DNA of 64,000 nucleotides. Source: G963422275 sp963422275. GTDB taxonomy: Bacteria; Pseudomonadota; Alphaproteobacteria; Rhodobacterales; Rhodobacteraceae. Shown in pieces: positions 35,414 to 44,198 of this stretch. The notes beneath the pieces are model-generated. The model saw only the letters and a program-made list of their open reading frames with translations, was not told where the DNA came from and did no database searches. The position numbers and the translations under genes were made by a program. The DNA is taken from contig OY729418.1 of the NCBI GenBank assembly GCA_963422275.1, positions 4,030,001-4,094,000 of the forward strand, written 5' to 3'. Position 1 is the stretch's first letter; every line of letters starts with the position of its first letter.

Positions 35414-37774
35414 TCAACGCAACAGACGTGGTATCTTGATTGTCACCATTGCTCCGCCCAAGCCGTGACCGGAAAACGCTGGAGCATCATCAATATCCAA
35501 ACTCCCGGCATGCCCCTGCACAATTCTCTGCACGTTGGACAACCCGAGACCGGTGCCGCCCTCCTTCAAAGTAATGAACGGTTCCAGGATTTTGGAGCGG
35601 TCTTCTGGAAACCCCTTTCCATTGTCCATGACGCGAATTTCGGCCGATTCGCTATCGGCTACGAGTTCAACCCGTATTTGCGGACAGAATTCCCTGCTAT
35701 CCTCAATTTCTGCCCGAATTTCATCGAGTGCCTCGGCTGCATTCTTTAGCAGATTTGTTAAAGCTTGGCGAAACAAGTCTTTATCAATCCGCGAATAGAT
35801 CGGCTCTGCCGGGGAATCGAACTCTATTTGTATTCCCATTCCGCGTTCCAACTCGAGATTCACCACCGAATCCACGATTCCCGATACTTCCTCCGTTCGC
35901 AACACGGGGTCAGGCAACCTTGCAAAACGCGAAAATTCGTTGGAAAGCCGGGTCAGCCCGTCCATGTTTGCTTGTATCATGTCCGTGTAACGCTTGAGAG
36001 CCGCCTTCCCATTATCATCCAGTATTGCTCCGATGCGGCTGTTGATCTGCTTGATCGAAAGGTTAATGGGGGTAATCGGATTCTTCACTTCGTGTGCGAT
36101 CCGCTGCGCAACCGTAACCCAAGCCGCCTTGCTTTCTGCCCGAACCAGATCAGAGACATCGTCAAACGCAGCTACATGACCCTCGTTCTCTTTTGATTCT
36201 TGTTTTCGAACCGCGACACGGATCAGCAAGTCCTTGTGGATTCCTCGCCGGACAATACGAACTTGCCCTTGTGCCACGCTCTTGTGGGATGTATCGAGTT
36301 CCTCTAGCAACGGAACGAGTTCTGGAAAAACATCGGAGACAGGAATCCGCGAACAGCCTTTCTCTCCGCTTTCGAACCTTGACATGTTGTCATCAACATG
36401 AAGGAGCTGGCCAGCGGAGCGGTTCATGAAGGCAATTGCGCCATCCTTGTCCAAACCGATCACGCCAGCGGTGACATTGGCCAGAACGCTGTGAAATCGC
36501 CGCTCCCGAGCTTCTGCTTGGCGGTGCAGGCTCGTCAACTGGTCACGTTGTTCCTTAAGCCGCGCTACCATGTCGTTAAACGCGCGCGCGACGTTGGAAA
36601 TCTCGTCCTCGCCGGTAACCTCGACACCTACATCGAAGTTGCCCCTCCCCACGCTTTCCGCTGCGAAGGCCAGTTGCTCGACTGGACGAGAAATGCGCTC
36701 TGCAATCCAACTGCCAAAGCGAATCGTTCCATACAGAAGAAAAAATGCGGCAACGAGATAGAAGACCGAATACCTCAAGATAGAAATTCCAAGTTGCCGG
36801 ATCGTTTCCTCGCTAGATCCCGGACTAATCACAAAGGAATCATGCAGCGCAAGCATTTGTGGCTCGACATCCTTGGTAACAAAAAGAAACCTGGCATCAG
36901 TTGCATCAAGCCGAATGATCCCCATCAACGCAGATCCGTCAGGTTCGCTGTACAAAACCCCTATTGGAGAATCATCCGTATCCGTTTCACCAAAGAAAGT
37001 ATGTCTTGATTCCCATTCACGCGACGGCTCAGACTCCTCGCCAAACTTGCGAACGGAACACTGGCTGTCCGTCGCATTTTGCCCTGAAACGCCGTTCCCA
37101 GAAAAAGGAAGGTTGATTCTGTCCATCACTTTTTGTTCTGGAATCTCAAAATCAAACTTGTAGCTGTCGCGACCGCGCACTTGAAGTTCACAGTTCACGC
37201 CAATGATGAAGGCAAATCTTAAATCGAGTGGCTTCGATTCCTGCATTTCGTGCAATACCTTTCTGATGACGCCGTCAGCGGCGCTCGGAAAGGTCGCGAG
37301 AAAACTTGAAACGTCCGCTGCTAGATCCATGAGATCCCTTTTCAGTTCGTCGCGCTTCTCATCGACATACGCGGTGGCGGTGTTTCGCCCCGTATTGAAT
37401 GCTGTTCCCAATTGCACAGCGAGGTGATCGCGTAGCCCCACGGCGATTGTCAGAGTGGCCACGACGACGACAGTTGCTGTCGGAAGAAATGCCACGAACA
37501 TGAAAACCCGCGTCAGCCGTAAGTTAAGCGGTGAGGCAACCCCGGAATATTTTCCCTTCCAAGTTTTCCGCGCAATTTGTTGGAACGAAAATGCAAATAG
37601 CGCCAGTACAAGGACATAGCTAATCAAAAGAGTTACGACAGTCCGGGTCGTTATTTGTCCTCTGAAGAACTCAACCAGCGCAAAATATGTGAGCACTCCC
37701 ATCAGGGGAACCAAGACGCAAAATACCGCAATTGTCAGATTTCTTAGGTACTTCAGCGCCTTGTTCGGTTGCAT
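35414..37774 (-). CDS. ntrY: Membrane sensor histidine kinase NtrY
   Basis: NtrY is an inner-membrane kinase that senses a nitrogen- or redox-related signal and phosphorylates NtrX. The 786 residues contain N-terminal membrane segments (about 15-105), a large periplasmic loop, another membrane segment near 330, a HAMP linker and a PAS domain ('VIGLDKDGAIAFMNRSAG'). The HisKA His lies in AQRIAHEVKNP. The HATPase N box (LTNLLKNAAEAL) and G boxes ('DNGKGF', 'GGTGLGLSNVQRI') are intact. A GGGAGAAA site precedes the ATG. It is followed after 50 bases by ntrX. Confidence 0.96.
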   Translation of the reverse strand: MQPNKALKYLRNLTIAVFCVLVPLMGVLTYFALVEFFRGQITTRTVVTLLISYVLVLALFAFSFQQIARKTWKGKYSGVASPLNLRLTRVFMFVAFLPTATVVVVATLTIAVGLRDHLAVQLGTAFNTGRNTATAYVDEKRDELKRDLMDLAADVSSFLATFPSAADGVIRKVLHEMQESKPLDLRFAFIIGVNCELQVRGRDSYKFDFEIPEQKVMDRINLPFSGNGVSGQNATDSQCSVRKFGEESEPSREWESRHTFFGETDTDDSPIGVLYSEPDGSALMGIIRLDATDARFLFVTKDVEPQMLALHDSFVISPGSSEETIRQLGISILRYSVFYLVAAFFLLYGTIRFGSWIAERISRPVEQLAFAAESVGRGNFDVGVEVTGEDEISNVARAFNDMVARLKEQRDQLTSLHRQAEARERRFHSVLANVTAGVIGLDKDGAIAFMNRSAGQLLHVDDNMSRFESGEKGCSRIPVSDVFPELVPLLEELDTSHKSVAQGQVRIVRRGIHKDLLIRVAVRKQESKENEGHVAAFDDVSDLVRAESKAAWVTVAQRIAHEVKNPITPINLSIKQINSRIGAILDDNGKAALKRYTDMIQANMDGLTRLSNEFSRFARLPDPVLRTEEVSGIVDSVVNLELERGMGIQIEFDSPAEPIYSRIDKDLFRQALTNLLKNAAEALDEIRAEIEDSREFCPQIRVELVADSESAEIRVMDNGKGFPEDRSKILEPFITLKEGGTGLGLSNVQRIVQGHAGSLDIDDAPAFSGHGLGGAMVTIKIPRLLR

Positions 37775-37890
37775 TTGCTAATTTCTCCCGCTTCGCTTTC
37801 GTGTGATTCAAAGTTGTCACCTAGTGACTGCATGCATTCGGTGTCGTGCGGCTGTCATTTGGACGGGTCGCGCGGAACGGTGAAAATGCA

Positions 37891-38505
37891 TCAAGTTAGT
37901 CGCCTGCGCCGCACTTTGAAGATTCCGAGTTCATGCATCTTCTTTCGGAGTGTATTCCTGTTTACTCCGCGCAGTTCCGCGCACTTCGATCTGTTTCCAT
38001 CCGTCGCGTCCAATACCACTTGGATCAACGGTTTTTCCACTTCTCGCATTACGCGATGATCGCGATGATAAAGACCCGGAGGCGGAAGATTGCTTACATG
38101 AACATCGAAATGCCTCCTGATCTGCGACGGAATCTGATTCAAAAAAATGCATTTCTTCATCGCAAAGTGACTTTCGGGCGGCGACGGCTGAGTGCTAAGA
38201 ACCTCGGCAACATCTGCCTCTGACACTGCAATATCCGAGCTCGTTACGGCCAAGCGCCGGACCACATTTTCCAACTGCCGGACGTTGCCTGGCCACATGT
38301 ATCGACGCAAGAGATTCAGGCCTTCACTAGAAATTGCCCGCGATGCAAGCCATCCATGCCCTGTTCTGGAAAAGAATGGTCAACAAGCAACGGGATATCA
38401 TCGACCCGTTCTCGGAGCGGCGGCACGGATACCAATACGCCACAAAGCCGAAAGTAGAGATCCTTTTGAAAGGTTCCAACGTCCATATCGCCCGCATTTA
38501 ACCAT
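37891..38505 (-). pseudogene. ntrC: NtrC remnant: 5'-deleted and frameshifted
   Basis: The C-terminal part of NtrC survives. From 38310 downstream the frame reads 'RRYMWPGNVRQLENVVRRL' (end of the AAA+ domain) and finishes with the Fis-type helix 'GNRSKCAELRGVNRNTLRKKM'. Upstream, about 38370-38500 on the minus strand reads 'QKDLYFRLCGVLVSVPPLRERVDDIPLLVDH' in another frame, so there is a frameshift near 38361. The receiver domain, Walker A and Walker B are gone: the sequence stops at about 38505, where non-homologous DNA begins. The partner kinase gene ntrB and dusB, expected next, are absent. Confidence 0.9.
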
Positions 38506-38912
38506 TTAAAAGACCGGAATTATAGAAACTATAGCCATGAGAATGAGATTTGGGCCATTGGCAATCATTGCGTCCGGTGACGAGGCTTTGCGTTATGCCT
38601 GACACTACCTTCTGTCGCTCCAGCAGTGTCGGGTGCCACCTCGTTCCTTAGCGCTCCCGCTCTCTCGCCTTCGCGACACTTGCCGCTGCATATCGACTCG
38701 ATCCTCAACATCAATTGGCAACCAAAACTCGTTTGTTCAATTCACATCGTCTTCAAATCAGGAAGGAACCTTCGTTTGTTTATATAATACATTAAGAAAA
38801 AATTTTAATTATATGATATAAAAATTTTAATAGTTAGAATCTGTTCACATTTTGCAGACGTATGTGCTGCTATACTGGGTTCCGACTTGCATTGATCTTG
38901 GGGAGCGGAACA
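38506..38912. other. Gap with a second AT-rich island at the ntrC break
   Basis: No gene is recognised. From about 38770 to 38845 the bases are almost all A or T (runs such as aaaaaattttaattatatg), much like 20701-20840. The island lies immediately ahead of an IS1595-type fragment. I could not align the part next to the ntrC break to ntrB or dusB. Confidence 0.55.
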
Positions 38913-39373
38913 ATGGATCGGACGCGGTTTCGGGACTGGTTTTCGAGAATCGATGAACTGACGGCGGAGCAGTGCAGCAAGGTTGCTGCGGTTCTGTCGG
39001 ATCCACCGGAGGGCGAGGCCTCTCTGGCGGCAATCGAGCTAGGGGGTCGGCGAGGAGCGCCGCTGTCCGCACTGTGGCAGCGGCGGCGCGTGTCCCGGGG
39101 CAAGTCGTGCGGACGGACTTTCGGCGCGCAAGCGCGCGGCCTGTCGCGCGAGCAGGTGCCAGCGAGCGAGTGCGCAGCACTCTGCACATCCAGACGGTCA
39201 CCAGCCGCCACAGCCAGATCAAGGGCTTCCTGCGGCTCTTCCGTGGCACCACCACCAAGTGTCTCGACAGCTATCTGAGTTGGTTCCATCTCGTTGTGTT
39301 CGGCATGCATCCATCGCCAAGAGCCTGCCTCGCAACCGCCAGCACCAGGACAAACCTACGATTCGCGAATTGA
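38913..39373 (+). pseudogene. IS1595-family transposase remnant
   Basis: From ATG 38913 the frame reads 'MDRTRFRDWFSRIDELTAEQ', the start of an IS1595-type (ISXO2-like) transposase. After frameshifts and a deletion, another frame gives the C-terminus 'HIQTVTSRHSQIKGFLRLFRG', then 'CLDSYLSWFHLVVFG'. The zinc-ribbon and DDE core are mostly missing. A minus-oriented piece with the same N-terminus is at 54671-54900. Confidence 0.82.
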
Positions 39374-40180
39374 GCCAATAGTTAACTGCGGAGCTTTTCG
39401 GCAAGGCTATGGCGTCTGCAGGCGTGGTTTTAGGCCTCGATGCACCCTATCGGGCTGGTTCAGAACAGACTCCAGCCCTCAGTCCGGGGTCAGGTCGATC
39501 TAGTTGGCTCGCCGCCTTGAGCAGGGCGGGGCCATTGCCTTCAAAGCCGTTTGACTTCCACCGCCCGCCGCCCCATGAACCAGGACCGTGCCGCCCTGAA
39601 TAGCCGCTTCAGGGTGCCAAAGGTCCGCCCACGACAAACCGCCGCCGCGACACCAACCGGTTGAACCAGCGGTGGTGCTGGACAGCCCCTTGTCGGCGCC
39701 TGCCCTCGTTGGCGGGGTTCGCCAGAACGCCCTCGGCGCGATCATCGGCCACAACCTCGATCTGATGCCGCGGACGCACCGAGTTCTTCACGACCGTTGC
39801 GTCAACAATCGCCACTGGCGCATTTCCGACCTTCAAGCCGCGTTCCTGCAGCTGGCTGTTGAACTCGGATAGAAGTGCAGCGTCAAGACCGAGCAGCAGG
39901 CGGAACCGGCAGACGGACAGCATGAAGTCGAGACGCACCGTCAGGGCGCTGTCCCGGTCCGCGCACTCGGTCGCCACCGTCATGAAGAAATTTATTGGGC
40001 TTTCCTTGATTGGACATCGGAACAAGTGCTTGCAGACCTTCGGCGCAACATGTCCAAGGCCGGAGAGACGGTATTTCGCAACAGTCTTTTGGATCGTTTG
40101 GCGGATGAGATTGCCAATGCGGTTCTCATAATTTTGCTCCATAGCCTTGAAGATCAAAGGGCCATGAGGAATCAGGGAAC
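39374..40180 (-). mobile_element. ISL2-like element remnant (minus) occupying the lost dusB-ntrB region
   Basis: The minus-strand frame 39609-40157 gives 'MTVATECADRDSALTV', then after a deletion 'RLLLGLDAALLSEFNSQLQE' and 'GNAPVAIVDATVVKNSVRPR', the catalytic D region of ISL2-group IS5 transposases. It degenerates after 'EVVADDRAEG'. The bases before its start (about 39985-40100) also recur at 23236-23290. The remaining flanks are unassigned. Confidence 0.78.
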
Positions 40181-40277
40181 TAGGATGTCACTGTTTCGTT
40201 GCGTGGGCAAGATATCCTGTTGTTGCTTAAATGGGACTGTGTATAGTCTCTGCCATGGCAAGCTTTGAGGGTCACAA

Positions 40278-41426
40278 TTGAAAATTGCTGCCCTGATAGT
40301 CGCAGGGGGATCAGGCACAAGACTCGGTGGATATCCTCCAAAGCAGTTCAGGGACCTTGGGGGATATCCGGTATTGCTTCGAACCTTGAAGGCAATTTCT
40401 GGAAGCCCATGCGTTTCAGAATGCACGGTGGCGGTCACTCGTGAATTCAGCAAACGCGTGGAGATCGAATACGGGAGGAAGGTTCCCGTTGCCGTTGCTA
40501 CTGCTGATGCAGGTATTTCCCGAACTAGGTCAGTGTCCAACGGCCTTCATGCCATGAAGGATCGCGGAATAAGCCACGTTTTGATCCACGATGCAGCACG
40601 ACCTTTTGTGTCAAATGGCTTGATTGATCGACTAATTGACGCGTTGAAAAGTTCTGACGGAGCCGCACCTGCGATTCCTGTAACTGATGCGCTCTGGCGT
40701 TCGGATAGTGGGCACCCGGCTTTTCCCGTAGAAAAGACCGATCTTTTTCGCGTTCAAACACCCCAAGCATTTGCATATCCAGCGATTCTCCATGCTTACA
40801 ATCGCTTTGTTGGTGATGCGAACGACGACATTGCGGTGGCCGTAGCCGCTGGTCTGCAGGTCAAATTGGTTGAAGGCGAAGAAGCCAACTTCAAGATTAC
40901 AACGCAGGAAGATTTGGAGAGAGCAAGATTGACACTAAAGCCGGAGTTGGAAATTAGAACTGGCCAAGGATTTGATATTCATCGGTTTTGCCCAGGAACT
41001 CATGTAGTGCTTTGCGGAATGTCCATACCATTCCGGTTTGGGCTGGACGGGCATTCGGACGCAGACGTGGCGATGCATGCAATTACCGATGCATTGTACG
41101 GTTCAGTGGGCGACGGGGACATAGGCACTTGGTTTCCCCCTGAAGATTTGAATTGGAAAGATGCCAAGTCCTGCATTTTTCTCACCCACGCGTTGCAACG
41201 CGTTAAAACAAATGGATATGAAATTTCATCCATCGATTGTACTATCGTATGCGAGCACCCCAAGATCTCGCCCCACTCCCAAGCCATGCGAGACAGTATT
41301 GCACGTCTGCTGAACTTAAATGCTTGCAGGGTGAGCATCAAGGCAACAACAGCCGAGCGTTTAGGGTGCATTGGCAGAGAAGAGGGAATTGCAGCGATGG
41401 CTTTGGCAACGATCATAAAGAAATGA
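40278..41426 (+). CDS. ispDF: Bifunctional IspD/IspF enzyme of the MEP isoprenoid pathway
   Basis: The protein performs two steps of non-mevalonate isoprenoid synthesis: cytidylyl transfer to methylerythritol 4-phosphate (IspD) and formation of the 2,4-cyclodiphosphate (IspF). It has 382 residues. The N-terminal half has the nucleotide motif LIVAGGSGTRLGGYPPKQF and 'HDAARPFV'. The C-terminal half starts at 'RTGQGFDIHRF' and has 'HSDADVAMHAITDALYG' with metal ligands. The start is TTG at 40278 with GAGGG 7 bases upstream. The fusion is typical of alphaproteobacteria. Upstream, the divergent dusB-ntrBC genes usually found are replaced by IS debris; downstream pgpA overlaps (ATGA). Confidence 0.97.
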   Translation: MKIAALIVAGGSGTRLGGYPPKQFRDLGGYPVLLRTLKAISGSPCVSECTVAVTREFSKRVEIEYGRKVPVAVATADAGISRTRSVSNGLHAMKDRGISHVLIHDAARPFVSNGLIDRLIDALKSSDGAAPAIPVTDALWRSDSGHPAFPVEKTDLFRVQTPQAFAYPAILHAYNRFVGDANDDIAVAVAAGLQVKLVEGEEANFKITTQEDLERARLTLKPELEIRTGQGFDIHRFCPGTHVVLCGMSIPFRFGLDGHSDADVAMHAITDALYGSVGDGDIGTWFPPEDLNWKDAKSCIFLTHALQRVKTNGYEISSIDCTIVCEHPKISPHSQAMRDSIARLLNLNACRVSIKATTAERLGCIGREEGIAAMALATIIKK

Positions 41427-41902
41427 GTCGTATCATAGCGACTGGGCTTGGCATCGGGTATGCTCCCGTTGCACCGGGTACGATTGGGTCCGCAGCCGCT
41501 TTTCCGATTGCGTTGGTAGCATTCTGGCTTGGAGGTTTTTATCTGCTCCTCGCCACTTTCGTAATGCTGTCCGTCGTCGGATATCTCGCGGTACGCAAGT
41601 ACGCTGGCTCAGTAGAAGCTTCCGATCCGCCAGAGGTTGTGATTGATGAAATTGTAGGTCAGACAGCGGCACTGCTTCCTGTAGCTTTTTGGTGGGATCA
41701 ATCGATACTAATATCTGGAGCGGCGTTGACCGCGGCCCTGTTGGGTTCATTTGTGCTTTTCAGGATTTTTGATGTGTGGAAGCCATTGGCAATTCGTTGG
41801 GCAGATAACCAAGCGGGAGCTATGGGCATCATGCTTGACGACTTGTTTGCGGGCATTTGCGCGGCGGCGATCATTGCATCAATTCTCTTTGCCGCAATCT
41901 AG
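41423..41902 (+). CDS. pgpA: Phosphatidylglycerophosphatase A
   Basis: PgpA removes phosphate from phosphatidylglycerophosphate to give phosphatidylglycerol at the inner membrane. The ATG at 41423 overlaps the ispDF stop (ATGA) and gives 159 residues; longer in-frame extensions would run back through ispDF. It begins 'GLGIGYAPVAPGTIGSAAAFP', with the conserved 'YAPxAPGTxGS' motif, and has 'PPEVVIDEIVGQ' and 'RIFDVWKPLAIRWAD'. 'MGIMLDDLFAGICAA' closes it. Three hydrophobic segments are visible. Confidence 0.95.
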   Translation: MSRIIATGLGIGYAPVAPGTIGSAAAFPIALVAFWLGGFYLLLATFVMLSVVGYLAVRKYAGSVEASDPPEVVIDEIVGQTAALLPVAFWWDQSILISGAALTAALLGSFVLFRIFDVWKPLAIRWADNQAGAMGIMLDDLFAGICAAAIIASILFAAI

Positions 41903-41904
41903 AG

Positions 41905-42018
41905 CTAGGAATAGCGACCGCAGAAAGTTGCACAGGCGCAAATGGCCGCTGCCGCCACGATTGCCGATGCCTGCAGTTCAGACTTATTTGATCGTGGTTT
42001 CGTTGCATACTCGAACTA
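41905..42018 (+). pseudogene. cinA: CinA C-terminal-domain remnant, frameshifted and cut by IS
   Basis: Directly after pgpA the DNA reads 'LELGIATAESCTGA'. In the next frame follows 'MAAAATIADACSSDLFDRGF' and 'VAYSN'. These are the amidase-type CinA C-terminal signatures (ATAESCTGG, then DRGFVTYSNEAK). CinA deamidates nicotinamide mononucleotide. A frameshift lies at about 41938. The frame is then stopped by TAG at the CTAG target of IS427-like copy C. The beginning of the domain is also lacking. A possible continuation is at 44105-44173. Confidence 0.82.
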
Positions 42019-42873
42019 GATAGTGTCGTCATGAAATGCCAGCCCGGAGCGCCAGACACCGGATCTGCACCGCGGCAAGAAACGATGCGGCATTGTTGGC
42101 GTATCGCGTGGCAATCCCACGCCAGCGCTTGAGCCACAGAAAGGCGTTCTCCACCAAATGCCAGGGCCGGCAGAGATCGACATCATGCGCTCCGGGGCGC
42201 TTGCGGTTGCGCTTCGGCGGAACCACTGGAATGACTTCATGCTCCTCGCAACAAGACAGGATGGCATTCGTGTCACAGGCCTTGTCCGCCAACAAATGCT
42301 CGGCATCGATCCCTTCAATCAGCTCGACCGCTTGACGGCCGCTTGACGGCAATCCGCTGCCGTCCCCTCGGTCGCCAACACCCGCACCGGCATCCCATGC
42401 GCGTCCACAGCCAGATGCAGCTTCGTGTCCAGCCCCCTTTTGCGCGACCCATCGCCTGATTGCCACCGACCGCACCGCTCGCATGGGGATGCACTGAGAT
42501 GACTGGCGTCAATCATCAGCCACTTATCGTCCGGCTCATCCACCAGACGCTCCGGCAACGCCCCCCAGAGCCCCTTGTCCCGCCAGCGACAGAACCGGCG
42601 ATGGGTGTTTTTCCAGTCTCCACAGTCTGGCGGCAAATCGCGCCAGGGAGCGCCGGTGCGCAGAACCCGGAAGATCGCATTGATGAACCGACGATTGTCC
42701 TGCGCCACCCCACCCCAACTTCCCGCTCGGCCAGGCAGACGAGGCTCCAGCAACAGCCAGACCCGGTCCGAAATGTCATGACGCCGATGAGCCATTCCCA
42801 TGAGCCGCCTCCAAAAACCATCGAGTGAGTTCAACAGACAATGCAGATAAACATCACTCATGACGACACTATC
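42019..42873 (-). mobile_element. IS427-like element, copy C (855 bp, defective)
   Basis: It has the same 16-base ends and TA flanks as copies A and B. The N-terminal transposase frame is intact for 'MAHRRHDISDRVWLLLEPRL' and the catalytic half keeps 'KRWRGIATRYANNAASFLAA' with a correct C-terminus. The reading is broken by an 11-base repeat insertion in 'gcttgacggc' near 42335 and by a two-base loss near 42495. It sits between the cinA fragment and the left end of the type-2 element, sharing the CTA with it. Confidence 0.92.
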
Positions 42874-42875
42874 TA

Positions 42876-44104
42876 GGGAACCTCTGAATATAGCCCGGTT
42901 TTGGGCGTTGCATTGCGTATCCGGTGCGCACCCGCTGTCTTGCACCACGCCTTTTTTGGGGGGGGATCCTGACATGCAGCGCCTTCAGCAATTGACCTTT
43001 GCCAGCCTCCAATGCGATCGCAAGAAGCGCAAGACGCGCCGCGAGATCTTTCTGGAGCGGATGGACAGCCTGATCCCCTGGGAGCGCCTGGAGGCAAGCA
43101 TTGCGCCAGTGTATCCGAAGGGCGGCCGCAAGGGGCGACAGCCGTATCCGCTGTCGGTGATGCTGCGCGTGCACTGCGTCCAGCTGTTTTACAACCTGAG
43201 CGACCCGTTGATGGAGGACCAGCTTTACGAGGCGGAGAGCATCCGGCGCTTTGCCGGGGTGAGTCTTGAGAAGGTTCCGGACGAGACGACGATCCCGAGT
43301 TCCGCCATCGGCTGGAGAACCACGGACTGGCGCAGCAGCTGTTTGAGGACATCAGGGATCACTTGGCCGAGCGGGGAGTTTTGCTGAAGAAGGGCGGCAT
43401 CGTTGACGCCACTATCATCTCGGCGCCATCGTCGACCAAGAACGAGAGCAACGCCCGCGATCCGGAGATGCACCAGACCAGGAAGGGGAACCAGTGGCAT
43501 TTCGGGATGAAGCTGCACATTGGCACCGACACCCGGGGTCTGGTGCACCATCTGGAGGGAACGGCCGCCAACGTTCACGACCTGACGCCTTCGGGCAAGC
43601 TTCTGCACGGCGAGGAGGAGCAAGTCCGGGGTGACTCTGGATATCGCGGGATCGGCAAGCGCGCGGAGCACGCGCATCGCGAGGTGTCGTGGCGGATTGC
43701 CATGCCCCCGGGCAAGCGCCGGACGCTGGCGCCGGGCAGCGCGGCGGCCAGGGCGGAGAAGGCGAAGGCCCGGGTGCGGGCGCGGGTGGAGCATCCGTTC
43801 CGGATCATCAAGCGGGTGTTCGGCTGCGACATGGTTCGGTATCGGGGTTTGGACAAGAACGTGCAGCGGCTTGCGCTGCTTCTGGGCTTCTCGAACCTGA
43901 TGATTGCCCAGCCGCACCTGTCGTGACAAGGGAGAAGTGTGTCCGGAATTTGCCGGACCGGCCCTGCGGGGGCTGAACCGGCGGCGGTTTTGCCCCGAAA
44001 GCGCGCATTTGCGGCTTCCGGACCGCCGAAAACCGACCGGTGCAGCCGGGAAGGGCAAATTCCGCAGCAAACCCCAAAAAAAACCCTCCAAATCAGAGGT
44101 TCCC
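42876..44104 (+). mobile_element. Type-2 IS5-family element, near-complete copy (1229 bp)
   Basis: The ends gggaacctctga (42876-) and its complement (-44104) are flanked by TA on each side. This is the reference for the many type-2 fragments in the window. It inserted at a CTAG that is shared on its left with IS427-like copy C. Its transposase has one frameshift (see the next entry). Confidence 0.92.
42974..43926 (+). pseudogene. IS5-family transposase of the type-2 element, one-base frameshift
   Basis: The ATG at 42974 starts 'MQRLQQLTFASLQCDRKKRK', followed by the DUF772-type 'REIFLERMDSLIPWERLEA' and 'SIRRFAGVSLEKVPDETTI'. Near 43300 the expected 'NFRH' is broken: one base seems lost at 'gagttccgccatcgg'. 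The next frame continues with 'ENHGLAQQLFEDI', the catalytic 'GGIVDATIISAPSSTKN', 'QWHFGMKLHIGTD', 'GDSGYRG' and 'VEHPFRIIKRVFGC' to the stop at 43924. All three acidic catalytic residues are still encoded. The other copies are more damaged. Confidence 0.9.
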
Positions 44105-44198
44105 TAGGTAGAGCCCGATCTGCTCGGGGTCCAATCAGTTCGAATTCCATCAAGTAACCGATGGCTAACAGCATGAAGCATCTTGCGCACCGTAACTT
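44105..44198 (+). pseudogene. cinA: Possible continuation of the broken cinA
   Basis: If both intervening IS are removed, the frame of 'VAYSN' continues through the CTAG as stop-VEPDLLGVQSVRI. CinA proteins read YSNEAK..LLGV at this point, so 'DLLGV' is a fitting but short match. The frame ends at TGA 44174-44176. The last bases, accgtaactt, form the left flank of the IS982 copy. The assignment rests on about six residues. Confidence 0.45.

Noticed and set aside
36398..37009. Plus-strand frame of 203 codons inside ntrY
   Set aside because: It lies opposite a well-supported histidine kinase and has no motif of its own.
44140..44160. tRNA T-arm-like 'cagttcgaattcc'
   Set aside because: No acceptor, D or anticodon arms can be built around it.
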